From positions 1,054,001 to 1,118,000 of the forward strand of contig JAHDVF020000897.1 of NCBI GenBank assembly GCA_022606425.2: a stretch of DNA of 64,000 nucleotides. Direction: 5' to 3'. A model generated the notes under the pieces. It had not been told where the DNA came from. It worked only from the letters and a program-made list of their open reading frames with translations, and did not search any database. The position numbers and the translations under genes are program-made. The stretch's first letter is position 1; each line of letters begins with the position of its first letter. Positions 50,700 through 62,129 of this stretch are shown one piece after another. This DNA is from Lepidostoma basale. Its lineage: Eukaryota > Arthropoda > Insecta > Trichoptera > Lepidostomatidae.

Positions 50700-51615
50700 T
50701 AATGCACTTAGAGACCATCTCTCATGCGTTTCTGGTATTTTACCTGTTCTCAAATAGATGCCTTAAACTGTTTACATGTGTGTAATGTCTTTTGAGAGAA
50801 ACAAGCAGATTTGATAATTAATACGAATGAAAACGTCAGTTTTCTAGAAGTTTTATTAGACGTAAATCCAATTAACGTACCAATTCCCGCTACACATTCA
50901 TAATAAAGGGTACACTCTCAACCTATTGGAACAATTACAAATTAATAAGCATAACAAAAACCCTAATTTTACTTTAATCAATTAACAAACTAACATATAT
51001 TCATCCCCACTCCTTAATGTAGTTCCGATATACTCGTATAATTAGATTCAAAGAACTCTTGATTCTGCACTGTAGTTATTTCACATTTCAGATGCAGAAG
51101 AGAAGAATACATCGATTGAGTCTACGCACACAGGATGGAGATTTTATTTTATATATAACACTTAGAATCATTAGTCACACTGAAATATGTCAAATCATTT
51201 GTAAACAATTTGTAAGAATTTTGTACTACCTCAAATAACTTATTTTTGATTTATATAATATCATTCAGTATCCTAACCATGTAATCATTGTCATAAAATT
51301 TCTTAACGAATTTCAAGTAACACTTTCCAATATTTCTGAACCTACCCAAATAATTATTTGTTAAAAATGTATAAAGTCACATCAATTTTCGTTAATTACC
51401 ATATTCTGCTCCATTTACTAGTGTACCTATATAAACTGCAACGAGATGAAGTTTCGTCACATTTGATAATGTCTTAGAAGGGCGAAACTTGCCATAAAAT
51501 ATAATAAAACTTGTATAAAACTGACGTTTTCATTCGTATTAATTATTTAATATGGAGTTTTACATCATTGTTCGAGAAACAAAAAATAAGCAGATTTGTT
51601 TTGATTTGATTCCCA
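50700..51615 (+). mobile_element. J-a 3' UTR and tail split by a type-3 repeat
   Basis: GACCATCTCTCATGCGTTTC, TTTACCTGTTCTCAAATAGA (50700-50813), resuming at 51588 to end in TTTTGATTTGATT. AAGCAGATTTG is at 50803-50813 and 51588-51598. Confidence 0.68.
50814..51587. mobile_element. Type-3 repeat of 774 bp with 11-bp target duplication
   Basis: Left end ATTAATACGAATGAAAACGT; right end GACGTTTTCATTCGTATTAA, ATTATTTAATATGGAGTTTT. GAAGGGCGAAACTTGCCATA lies near 51478. Between the arms are about 580 bases not seen in other type-3 copies, without a long frame. Confidence 0.65.
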
Positions 51616-51644
51616 AATAATCAGTGTGAGGAGAAAGCATTCGA

Positions 51645-51690
51645 AACAGTGGTCGCCAACGTAGGGGGGACCTGACACGAAGAAGAAGGG
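51645..51690 (+). mobile_element. RTE-b LINE tip
   Basis: GTGGTCGCCAACGTAGGGGG, then GAAGAAG: the VVANVGGT end. Confidence 0.45.
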
Positions 51691-52017
51691 GGCAATTGAT
51701 GGGGCCCTACGCATCCGCTATGTCCGGTTACCGCCACCAGCGCTAGGAGGTATCCGACAATAACTCCATAGCGGTTCTATTGCCCAAATAATAAAATAAT
51801 CTCGTGGCCCGCCGAGAGAGCTAACAGTAAAGACGGCAAACGAACAGTTCCCGTCCTAACGGGAAGCGCAGTCCACTTTTGATACAATTTTCACATTAAT
51901 TTGTCGAAAAGTCCATACTCATTACTTGTGCCTAGATCCAGAGATTCCAAAACTTGCATGCCGCATAATTTGATCCATAGGTCATTCTTTTTACTATTTT
52001 AGTATTTATTATTTTTA
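51691..52017. other. Unassigned sequence
   Basis: Moderately GC-rich to 51880 (ATGTCCGGTTACCGCCACCA); nothing recognised. Confidence 0.3.
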
Positions 52018-52236
52018 TTAGAAGAAGGATAAAAGTAGGATGAATGCCGTAAAAATTAGATTACATAAAATAATGTGGGGAAAAGCAATGTATAATAGAA
52101 TACCCAATGAAGAAGTTAGAAAGGAATGTAAGGCGGATGAATGCGTCCTAAATAAAATAAGGAAAGGGTCACTAAGATGGATTGGACATATGGAACGAAT
52201 GGACGAGAGAAGAATGGTCAAAAAGATATATACAGT
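52018..52236 (+). mobile_element. RTE-a LINE internal fragment
   Basis: Encodes MYNRIPNEEVRKECKADECV, KIRKGSLRWIGHMERMDERR and is cut off by RTE-k. Confidence 0.68.
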
Positions 52237-52237
52237 C

Positions 52238-52625
52238 TCCTTCTTCTTCTTCCTTATTGTAGACCTATGTGATCTGTTCTCCAGAGTGTTGCTCCTCCTG
52301 TGAGGTAGATTCCCAGCTGTCCTTCCATCTTTTAGGAGGTCTTCCACGAGAACGAGTCCCATGAGGCTGATTATGCAATGCAATATAGGGGAGTCTGATG
52401 GTGTCCATTCTTTGAACATAACCGTACCAGTCCCTTTTTCGCTGTCTGTTCCATCTTATATATTATAACCTCAACCTCACATATCTCTCTTATTCACGCG
52501 ATCTCTCAGTGTCTTGCCTGCTATCGTCCTTAGTGTCATCATTTCGGAAGTCCTCAAAACTTGTTTGGTTCTTACTGTGTCTGCCCTTGCTTCGACGCCA
52601 TTGGTCTTACGCATGCTTTATAGAT
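52238..52625 (-). mobile_element. RTE-k LINE 3' end
   Basis: DSPILHYINSLTGLVLVEDL-like minus-strand frame, LPHRRSNTLENRSHRSTIRK and a (GAA)n tail at 52240-52252. Confidence 0.7.
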
Positions 52626-53149
52626 TATTATAATTGTAAATTCATTTTATTAATATGTCATGCATCTTATGTTTCTCGCTCTTTTTATTATGTATTACTT
52701 ATTATTGCGTATCTCTAACTTGTATCTTGAGTGTATTAGAAGGTAATTCTGTAATGCTTTGGATATATTTAAATAAATAAATGAAAAGGAAATATATTTC
52801 AAAGAGAATTAAACAGAAAAGCGCGCTCACAGTTTTGAAAACCTTCGTAAGAACCGTTTTAATCTCACAAATTACATACTTTAACCGGAGTGACAAATCG
52901 GAACTTGCGATGGGAAAAATGCATCGAGTATCTATCTATAAAATATACAGTGCGATTTATTTGAACATTCTACTAAATAATAATAATAATATGCCAACTT
53001 TGAAAGCGCCGTTTTTGTGATGTAATCGCCTCAAGGGCGCATTAAGACGTGTTTTAAATCTAAATGTGAACGCTGCATCTGATTGATATTCGCGATCGAT
53101 TAGAAAGTGTAATAGAACAAAATATGCAGGTTTTAAATTGGGTATGAAA
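52626..53149. other. Unassigned sequence
   Basis: AT-rich; the 79-codon frame at 52781 (MKRKYISKRIKQKSALTVLK) has no motif I recognise. Confidence 0.3.
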
Positions 53150-53430
53150 TATGAAAAATATGGGTTTTCAGCTTAGATCTGAATGTCTGTCCGATCATTT
53201 ATGCATCTGAGGTGTGAAGGAAGATTGTTCCAACCTGATAGATCGGCTACTGCAAACGCTCGATCCCCGAAATTTGTACTAGGGCAACGCTTTGGCTCAA
53301 CTAATCTTCCTATAGCCGAGGAGTTCGCCGAGCGAAATGTGGATTTCCTTTTATTTAGGCTGTCCGTTATACAGAGTTCGGATATATAATTCGGAGCCAT
53401 TCCATCTAGCGCTTTGAAGACTGTCCAGCA
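53150..53430 (-). mobile_element. J-c non-LTR pol C-terminus
   Basis: Minus strand: NYISELCITDSLNKRKSTFR, NSSAIGRLVEPKRCPSTNFG, DRAFAVADLSGWNNLPSHLR. Matches 47085. Confidence 0.7.
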
Positions 53431-53574
53431 GAGAACCGCTTTGAAGACTGTACTTAGGCCACACCGAAGTGTTTCGGTTGGTGACTTGCTTGCTATCTGT
53501 CCGAAAATGACAAATACTGATTTGACAGCGTTATTAAATTATCTTATTTGAAAATGTCACGCTTTTGGTTTAGG

Positions 53575-53975
53575 TTTAATCTTATTCTTCCTCAGCCGAT
53601 CCCCGTCCACTCCTGGACAAAAGCCTCCTCCATTCGCTTCCATGTCACTCTGTCCTGTGCAGACTGCATCCAGGTTATTCCGACGTGTCTGTTCAGATCA
53701 TCCTTCCACCGTAGTTGCGGTCGCCCCGCACTTCTCTTTGTCGTCCACGGTCTCCAAGTCAGCAGTCTTGTCCATTTTTCATCTGAGCTTCTGGCTTCGT
53801 GACCTGCCCATTGCCATTTTAGAGTCGCCACCCGGTGGATGATGTCATTGACCTTTATTTTTTCTCTTACCGTATCGTTTCTGACTCTGTCTCTTAGACT
53901 TATTCCTAACATGGCTCTTTCCATGGCTCTTCCATGGATTTCTAACCTTTTCTGGACCACCGTCCCCTTTACAAA
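53575..53975 (-). mobile_element. RTE-e LINE, open C-terminal frame
   Basis: Minus-strand frame 53592-53990: RAMERAMLGISLRDRVRNDT, HRVATLKWQWAGHEARSSDE, RPWTTKRSAGRPQLRWKDDL, RVTWKRMEEAFVQEWTGIG. Uninterrupted to its stop. Confidence 0.76.
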
Positions 53976-54059
53976 AAAATAAATGCTCAACGCTCCCCAT
54001 CCCCTAAAAGTTATCCTAAATATTTTTAATCACATTTTAAATTTAAAAATATTATTAAA

Positions 54060-54330
54060 TCTATGATATATTTTTTATTTATTGATAATTCAAGTGTCCC
54101 GAAGTGTTCCTCTGAAGGAAGATCGATTTTTGGCGCTTGTAGCGGTTTGGGCCCTAATTTGAGGGGTATTTTTTGTGAGGTTAAGATGTGAAGGCAGTCC
54201 TTTGTAAAAACGTTCAACAAGTTTCAGAATGAATTCATCTATAATCGGGATTCCCGATTCTAGGTGCAGTTATGTGATCCTGGTCCATGAAGGCGCACCA
54301 AGCGATAAACGGATAGCCTTATTTTGCAGG
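54060..54330 (-). mobile_element. J-b (jockey-like) C-terminus
   Basis: The complement encodes TWIT-LHLESGIPIIDEF-like, ETCTFLQRTAFTS-like and the 3' part with GGAACACTTCGGGACACTTG; same segment as 2700-2930. Confidence 0.62.
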
Positions 54331-54834
54331 ATTTGGAGTTTCCATGTGTGACTCGAATCAGGAGTTTAATGTCGGTGCTCAATTTACTGTTTATTGAAAT
54401 AAAACAATTTTACTCATTTTAAAGCTTTTTATTCAATGGAAAGTCTTAAAATGTGTTGTGAACAATATACATCTTGATAACGCTTATATCTTGTTATTCG
54501 TTTGTTTCTAACTACCCATAACGCCGTTTCCCCGGAGTGTCAAGCATCCGACAACAACAATAATCAGAACAAAATTTAAAATAATACAAAAACGTTCGAG
54601 GGCATGCGCATCGTATGCATTTCGAATTACTTTCGAAGAGAATCGAAGTATTCCTCTGTAGCTCGCATGTATTCAAAATATTCTCCTACTATTTCCTGAT
54701 GACATTTGGGTTTCTGGCTATTTATATTATGATATCCAAATCATTCATTCTAAACTTTGTGTCTGGTTTCTTGAAATCAATCAATCAATTAAATCAGTTT
54801 ATGTTCTCAAAAGAGATTACAAACAAAAATTATA
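54331..54834. other. Unassigned; small RTE-a tip
   Basis: 54507-54540 (AACTACCCATAACGCCGTTT) is the complement of an RTE-a 3' tip; otherwise featureless. Confidence 0.35.
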
Positions 54835-55250
54835 GTTTAAGGCATCTATTAAGAACAGGTAAAACATAAAAAATATATAATACCAGGAACGCATGAGAGA
54901 TGGTTCGACATTAGGAATACAAGATACTCTCCAAAGTCAAGAGTATTTGTCTTCTGAACGTACTTTCACGAATATGAAAGACGTCGATCTCCGAAGCGAT
55001 CATGTTCAGCAGTTTGATTGCTCTCCCCACCGGCATCACCAGAGGTTGGTTCTGCATGCTGGGAGATAAAACAGTATGTGCTGACGCTGTCGAAGATAAC
55101 CATCTGTAACATAAAGATGGATAGCCTCCAAGATAACGGATTTCTCAAAGAATCCCCTGATAAGTCTGAAGAAATGGGTAAATGTGCACCCATCTCTTCT
55201 TATCTGCAAACTATTGGTCCCCAGCATGCCCAAGAGGAATGCAGTGCAAA
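54835..55250 (-). mobile_element. J-a LINE fragment
   Basis: Complement of the J-a 3' UTR (ACCAGGAACGCATGAGAGAT) and of pol back to LLGMLGTNSLQIRRDGCTFT. The (TTTGA) tail is missing. Confidence 0.72.
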
Positions 55251-55790
55251 TGAAACGTTTTATTATTCAAAACCCCATATTACATTAATTCAAACATTCA
55301 TTTCTCACGTTCCATTATTCAAGCTTCCCTACTCTGTGGATCGTTAATTAATTCTAAATTTAAATTTTGTGAATTTATACATCGGGTGGTGTTGCCACAG
55401 CGATAACAATCCGAAAGTGGTTTGCATTCCTACCGCGATAACGACAATGACAGGACAGCCATTTCTCATAACAGTAATTCAATGACATTATCAACTGCCA
55501 GGAGCCACTTACATTAGCTATTATTGCCATACAGGTATTTTAAAATTTAACAAATTCGCTTGTGTACGTATACATACATACAAAATGGCGGATCTGATTA
55601 GAAAACGAACAAAACATTAGTAATTATTATAGATAGGTAGGTAAAAATATTGAAAATATAAATAAATTACTTTTTTATTATTTGAAAAAGCTGTTGTTTT
55701 ATGGCGATATATGTTTAAAAAGTTTAAATCATATAAAAAATATACGTTTCTTATTATTTTAAGCTTAGATACGAAGCCATTAACATTTTT
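55251..55790. other. Unassigned sequence
   Basis: No family recognised. 55755-55780 (GATACGAAGCCATTAACA) resembles the outer flank of the type-5 foldback. Confidence 0.3.
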
Positions 55791-55791
55791 C

Positions 55792-56310
55792 TAACTAACT
55801 AACTAACCATCACGCCGTCTCCCCGAAGGGGTAGGCGGAAAGAATGCACTGACACACTTTTCTTTCCTGACATATTTCTCTTGCTTCCTACATCGTGTCA
55901 TGCACGCGCGTCGATTTCTCTGACTCCTCACATGGCCGACATTTAATATTTGATTTATTTGATCGTGCCACCTTTTCCTCGGTCTTCCTCTATTTCTGGT
56001 TCCATTTACACCCTTAACATATATATTTTTTACCATTCTTTCTTTCCATATGTCCAAACCATCTTAATGATCCTTTCATTATTTTGTTCATAACACCATC
56101 ATTCGCACCGCATTCACTTCTTATATTTTCATTCGACACTCTATCATACACAGAGTATCCACACATTCGTCTAAGAGATCTCATTTCTGCTGTATTTATT
56201 CTACTTTCATCCTTCTTTTGCCAGTTCCATGCTTCGCTTCCATACATAAGGGTCGGTAGAAGAACACCATTGTGCACTGCCATTCTAGCTTTTTTGGATA
56301 GGTTTTTATT
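55792..56310 (-). mobile_element. RTE-a LINE inserted at MITE-Q
   Basis: Minus-strand frame MAVHNGVLLPTLMYGSEAWN, RRMCGYSVYDRVSNENIRSE, IMKGSLRWFGHMERK, then a frameshift and GRPRKRWHDQINQIL. ATTAACATTTTTC at the left and ATTAACACTTTTTC at the right look like a target duplication with one indel. Confidence 0.78.
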
Positions 56311-56735
56311 AACACTTTTTCACTTAGTATAAGTCACTTTATTAGTATTAGTAGCAGAAATGCGAACCATACGCTTCATCGCAGGCAAAACCCTCAGAGA
56401 TCGGATCAGAAATGAAACGATAAGGTCTGTCTGTGGTGTTGAGGACATAGTAAGATGGGGAAGAAGCAGAAGGCGTTTTTGGAGAGACCACGTGGACCGC
56501 ATGGAGAATACAAGAATTGTAAAAATTGTTAAAGATGAAAACCCAAGCAGCAAAAGATTACTAAGAAGACCGCCAGAGATAGAGAAATGGCTGGACATCA
56601 TCATCCCAGGACAGCCCACCGTCACAAACAGGTCATACGAGCTTAAATAAGTAAATAAGAGGAAGAAGAAGAAGAAGCTCGTTGGTTGGCGCAACTAACT
56701 CAAATGTTTTTTATACTAAGTGAAATATTAATTAA
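56311..56735. repeat. MITE-Q split by RTE-i
   Basis: AACACTTTTTCACTTAGTAT on the left and TTATACTAAGTGAAATATT on the right are the ends also seen at 26955-27038. Confidence 0.55.
56344..56685 (+). mobile_element. RTE-i LINE, open C-terminal frame
   Basis: MRTIRFIAGKTLRDRIRNET, VCGVEDIVRWGRSRRRFWRD, HVDRMENTRIVKIVKDENPS, IIIPGQPTVTNRSYELK, stop at 56648, tail (GAAGAAG)n. Confidence 0.78.
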
Positions 56736-57239
56736 TTTTATTCTAATTAATTTTAATCGGATGGAGTTAAATGTCTTATATTTCCTTTCTAGGTGACAAT
56801 ATCTTATTTTAATATAGTATTTTAGTTGATATTATTTTTAAATATTTAAAAAAGGACCATTTGACGTTTTAAATTTACACAACGAACAAACGAACGCTCT
56901 TCAAATGTTACTTCTTTTAACAAAACTTTTAAATTACCTATAAAAAAATAAACTACCACAAATGCTTTTCTGTTATTAATTATTTCCACAAAACATTTGA
57001 ATAATGTTAGAATTATATATTTTTTAAATAACTACTAATAAATGTAAAGTTCGAAACGTTCTGAAATCAAAGACGTACTTAGCAATATTTTAATCCATTT
57101 ATTTGACGTATGGTTAATGCAATCTTACTGATATTATGATATGATAAGTACGTTATTTTGTTTGTTTTTAACCTAAACGTGATTATAAACACATTTACGT
57201 ATAGAAATGCGGTCTGTTTATCGCACGACCGTATAGTAA
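56736..57239. other. AT-rich sequence without features
   Basis: Nothing recognised. It forms the left border of the CpG-rich block. Confidence 0.4.
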
Positions 57240-57599
57240 TAAATAAATAATATTTAAGGAATATGCCGATGCCCCTGACTCCTAATGGCTCGGATAAAGT
57301 AGCGAGATAAGATAAAGGAGATTGGGAAGGCGAGAACGAAGCCTAAAATAAACACGCGTGCGAGGACTTGTAATGGGTCGTGGATGTCGGAGCGGCCAAG
57401 TTTGCTGAAGACTTTCCACCGAAGAAAGAACGAAGCAGTCTCGGCAACTCGGTGAGAAGCTGTCGATGTATCGTTTTGTTTTGGCACGAGATAAGTTCGG
57501 TTGGCGCCCAGCACGCGGCCGTATTGGTAAACAGTGATTAATTTAGGGGATATCGCCAGCGGAGAACGAGCATCTAGAAGTAGGCGCCCGGCCGCTCCA

Positions 57600-57794
57600 A
57601 TGGCCGATGCGCAGGACGAGTTTATTGCGTGGTTTTCTAGAAATCTACTTTTAAAACTTTCTAACCCTCCGGGGGGAGCGGCGGGGGACGGGGCCGGAGA
57701 GGGTACCGTCCTCCATCCTCATTGCCTCTCCTCCCGTCGCCGAGAGAGAACATTTTTACCGAGTCGCGGCCGGTCGCTCCCGCGGTCCGCATGA
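57600..57794 (+). CDS. Possible upstream ORF in the 5' leader
   Basis: ATG 57600 (CTCCAATGG, good context) opens 64 codons, MADAQDEFIAWFSRNLLLKL, ending at TGA 57792. The second half is compositionally biased (Gly, Arg, Ser). It could be an upstream ORF, a real first exon with an unseen donor, or chance in GC-rich DNA. Confidence 0.2.
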   Translation: MADAQDEFIAWFSRNLLLKLSNPPGGAAGDGAGEGTVLHPHCLSSRRRERTFLPSRGRSLPRSA

Positions 57795-58260
57795 TTTACA
57801 AGAAAAAATCGTCCTTTTGGGTTTTTATTTAAATTTTACTTTTCGTTTAATCACATTTGGCGCGCTTTCTACGTGTATTCAAATCGGGTAGTGGAAAAAC
57901 ACAAAAACGGCTGACCAGTTTTCGTGTCCATCGAAACTTTTGTGTGAAGTTTGATAGTGGAATTTCAAAGTGAATTTCGCGTGTAAAAAGGATCTCGCCC
58001 AAAAGGAGCAGTGGAATATTGGGTATTCTGCAAGGAGGAAGATAAATAGGTAGAATAAAAGATATTGGGTCGAATAAGAGAGGAATCTCGACCGAACGGG
58101 CCGCCGGAGTCGCGCTGTGGCGGTGTGCCTGCGCCCCTCCTAGATATTTTCCGCGCCTCGCTCGGTCACGCTCGCTCGGCCGCGTTCGGCTCTCTCCGGC
58201 CGACTTCGCTGCGCCCGAAGGGCGATTAACCCCAGCGTAGCGGGAGAGAGACGAAAAATT

Positions 58261-58352
58261 ATGCTGACATGGCGTTCCGAAACCCGTGGTGAACGTGTCG
58301 CGTCTGGAGAAAAATTCACCCTCTGCTTCGAAACAACCGGAAAAATGAAGAG
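58261..58352 (+). CDS. Candidate first coding exon
   Basis: ATG 58261 and a second in-frame ATG at 58345 (GAAAAATGAAGAG) lead into AG|GTAATG at 58352/58353, a plausible donor. Without splicing the frame stops at TAA 58354-58356, which fits a real exon boundary but can also be chance. Translation MLTWRSETRGERVASGEKF then LCFETTGKMK shows no known domain. Either ATG could be the start. Confidence 0.28.
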
Positions 58353-58356
58353 GTAA

Positions 58357-60886
58357 TGATTTTTGTAAACCTCAACCCCTCGTGCATCCTCTGGTGTAGT
58401 TTCTAGTGCCCGAATGTACGTGTCAACGTGTTAAAGTGTGTTTCTTGCGGTGCTCCAAAAATATTACGTAGGGTCGTCGCACTCTCCCCTGGATTAAAAA
58501 TCAATAAATTTCGATAAATCAATATTTTACCGTGTTACCCTGCGCCGCGACGATACGCCGCCATTTCGGCGATGACGGTGTGTTTTTTGTTGTGTGATAT
58601 TAGAGTCCATTTTGACCTCGCTCGCGGTAGGGTGGCGCAGTCGTGTGCCAGTATCGGGTAGGCGGGGTGTGTGCGCGGCGCGATCACTGTTCACCGCGCG
58701 GACTACGGACCAACATGGCGGAAGGGCTGTGCCCGTTTCCCATTAAAGGGTTGTTAGCACTTTCTTTCTGTCCTTTGTCACTGTAACACGTCTTGCTCTA
58801 GTACTGTGGTGTGTGTTTTTGCGAATGTCGCCCATCGACTGGTCCCGTGTTATTATGTGTCGCGATTCGTCTCGTTGCTGATGACGTAACGAAGTGCTCG
58901 TTGCTCAATGCGTAATAATAACCGATGTGCCCACAGATAGCGCTCCGGACACCTGTAGGACCGTCATCCGCGATTATCGTGCCTATTTCAAACGGTATTC
59001 ACTCTAAATATTCAAATCTTTACACTTATAGTGGAAAAAAATATATAAATTATTTTATCTAAATGCATCCATTTCAATCACGACGCATTCAAATTGACAG
59101 TTCTAAAATCCATAGAATTGACAACCCATAGACAATTTATTTATTTGTCGTGATTTACCGTACGATTCTAGGTGGATGGCAGTGAAATGCGGAGAATTGA
59201 TGCTAGAATCCGATTTCTGCCCGTGTGTTAGAGTTGGAACATGGTTAGAACAGTTTTTAATACCGTAAATCGCTTCACAGAGGAGCGCTTCCCACCTGTG
59301 CCGCCCTCGATTTTTAACCTTGATAGCTATCTCGAATAGGCAGCGCGCTGGCCTGCAGCCCGCCTGCAGTACTAGATCGTACCACCGCTAGCTAAACCTA
59401 AATGACACGAGCTAATGGCGACTGTTGTACGCTTTCCAGATGTTTTCTTGTTTGCGTTTGAAACGTGTCCACCCGTACATTCTATTCCTATCGTATTCCG
59501 ATAGGTTTCATGCTAGAAGCCAGCTCGGCGGCCGGGAAAATCGCTAATGGCCGTATTCGTCGGCCCATTAGAAAATATCGGGTAGGTAGTCGCTAGATGG
59601 TGTTTGCCTTGAGATCAGTTTCCCGAATCGTCACCTTATGGACATAATAATATCGTTATTCTCTAATGCCAATCAATATTTTCAAATTTATAAAATAAAT
59701 AACATTTTGATTATTCAGGATCCAATTTTTAAATTTAAACGATGTTTTTTTTACTTACGCCATCCGTTATTTTGTTATTCAAATATTTATGATTTTTTAA
59801 CTTAACATAGATTATTTTCTTTCTTAAAATATATAATTAAAACAAACATCTTGTGACGATCACAATGTAAACGATTAGTTTCTACTTAAGTGTAATTACA
59901 ATTACTCAGCAATAGGATTGATTGTCTTATCAATATTCCATTGTGATTCGAAATTTCCAACTAGTTTTAAAATTTGCAATATAAAATCTTATTGGAGTTC
60001 TTTTCATTCTCTCTTATTTCTATCAAAGTATTTTTAAGGGACTGTTAATTTATTTACTGTTACTAATAATTAGCTTATTTGTTTTAATTAGGCATAATTT
60101 TTAATATAGTGATTTTATTTTAAGATAATACAATTCTCCTGTTTTTAATTTGTTATCTAAACAATTTTTCAATGAGATGAATTTTATATTGTAAGAATCT
60201 TAATACAATCTCATATTTTCATGTGTTTATTTCTATATCTAAGATATTGGAAATTAATAGAATCATTTGTTTTAAATTTATTTATTTGAAAATTATAACA
60301 GCATTACTACAAGTATTGTAAGGGCAAACCTGTTTGACAACATTCAAAATGCGTAAATCGTCGGTGTTTAATTATTAACATTAATTGTGTTTTCAAGGAT
60401 GCTTAAGAATAATTACTAATATTCAATTATAATACTATGACAGTTTTTGCTACTTAAGAATTCTTCCGTGTAATTACAAATATTAAATATTAAATCGTGA
60501 TTCAATAACACATTAATTTTGATAAATTACAAAAAAAAATTGTCCTTTGAAATTTTCTCAAAGTACCTGTTTGTTAATTTTAGTATAATTGTTAGCATAT
60601 ATAAATTAGGGATGTGCTTCAAATAATTCACTCTTAAGAATTGAGGTTTATGATACAGCACAGACTTCACCTAGTGCGGCTATTACATATATGGCACAAA
60701 TTGTACAAAGTATAAATATGGAGAATTTTTTTTATAATAATATTTTAAAACTCCATATATTATAATATAGCTATAGAAGAGCGAAGGGGCGTAACTTATT
60801 TTATGTCCTAAGTTGTCGCAAAGAGGCGCTTCGAAGTTTTCTTGCATTAAAAGCGATTCGTCTTTTAAACGAGATGGCAAAGCAGA
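58357..60886 (+). other. Possible first intron, 5' part
   Basis: GC content falls gradually from 58900 on. From 59640 the sequence is AT-rich with no frame or repeat recognised. Intron status depends on the donor call. Confidence 0.3.
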
Positions 60887-61451
60887 TAGACTTCTTTAAC
60901 TAACTTACTAACCATCACGCCGTCTCTCCGAAGGAGTAGGCAGAAAGAATGGACTGCCACACTTTTCTTTCCTGACATATTTCTCTCGCTTCCTCAACAT
61001 TCATACATCGTGTCATGCATGCGCGTCGATTTCTCTGACTCCTCACGTGGCCGACATTCAATATTTGATTTATTTGATCGCGCCACGTTTTCCTCGGTCT
61101 CCCTTTATTTCTGGTTCCATTGACATCGTTACCATATTATTTTATTACCATTCTTTCTTCATTCATTATTTCCTTAGATCCAAACCATCTTAATGATCCT
61201 TTCATAATTTTGTTCATAACACCATCATTCGCACCGCATTCACTTCTTATATTTTCATTCAACACTCTATCATACACAGAGTATCAACACATTCGTCTAA
61301 GAGATATCATTTCTACTGCATTTATTCTACTTTCATCCTTCTTTTGCCAGTTTCATGTTTCCCTTCCATACATAAGAGTCGGTAGAAGAACACCATTGCG
61401 CACTGCCATTCCAGCTTTTTTGGATAGGTATAAAAAAGCTAGACTTCTTTA
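60887..61451 (-). mobile_element. RTE-a LINE with 12-bp target duplication
   Basis: TAGACTTCTTTA at 60887-60898 and 61440-61451 flanks the 541-bp insert. It is the complement of pol from GRPRKTWRDQINQI back to KRSGMAVRNGVLLPTLMYGR-like sequence, with (GTTA)n complement at the left. Lies in the presumed intron. Confidence 0.86.
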
Positions 61452-61557
61452 GATGCAATTATAGCGAATTCGTTAATACCCTCACGATAAGAGCAACAAA
61501 TAGATAATTTTTAATTTCTATTCACATGGTTCTATTTATATTTCCTTTAATGTTCTC

Positions 61558-61632
61558 TCTTTCACCCTTTACATGGATTTGTGTTGTGCTGTAGTGATGT
61601 AAAGAGCTTTTCAACAAAATAATAATTCTTAT
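61558..61632 (-). repeat. Family V short repeat
   Basis: CCCTTTACATGGATTTGTG, GTAGTGATGTAAAGAGC, then AACAAAATAATAATT. Confidence 0.45.
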
Positions 61633-62129
61633 TAAAATGTTCTATTCCAGAATATATTTTCATTGACAACCATTTCCCTTACAGCTGCAAAAATAATTGT
61701 ATGTTTAATGTATTTGTTTATTCAGTTAAATGAATTAATCTGTATTCCACAGTCAAGCTGCTTTAGCTTTTATATAATCTGCTTCACCATTACATCCTTT
61801 TATGTGATCATTTATTATTATAACGTAAGATTATGTTTTTGGTATCCAACATAGCATTTGTTACATACTCTACAAATCAGAACAATATCTAGAATAAAAT
61901 AGAATGTTTTCTAGATCTCAGATGTTTTATTTGAATTTAATCTGAAGCTAAACAAATGAATGCTCAAATGTTTATTTATCTGTAGTATGTTCAAATATTG
62001 CATACAATATTCATGATAATTAAAATCTAATAATATTACTGAGTATGTATTTTTTATCTATTGGTGACAAGTCAGGGCATTTATTGTAGCGTAATTTTGT
62101 TTTGTTTTTATTCTTTGACTTCAAGCATA
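61633..62129. other. AT-rich sequence without features
   Basis: Nothing recognised. Confidence 0.4.

Larger units (their letters stand above)
57260..58900 (+). promoter_or_regulatory. CpG-rich, repeat-free block: likely host promoter and 5' exon
   Basis: The block is visibly GC/CpG-rich (GGGAGCGGCGGGGGACGGGG, CTCGCTCGGTCACGCTCGCT), holds none of the repeat families found elsewhere, and ends in a candidate splice donor. GCCATTT (58560-58566) and AACATGGCGG (58712-58721) resemble YY1/Pho sites. Orientation is inferred only from the donor. The gene is not identifiable because no downstream exon is in the window. Confidence 0.5.

Noticed and set aside
57254..57514. 86-codon minus-strand frame MLGANRTYLVPKQ...
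   Set aside because: Lies in CpG-rich DNA where stops are rare; no motif, no initiation or splice context; overlaps the presumed promoter.
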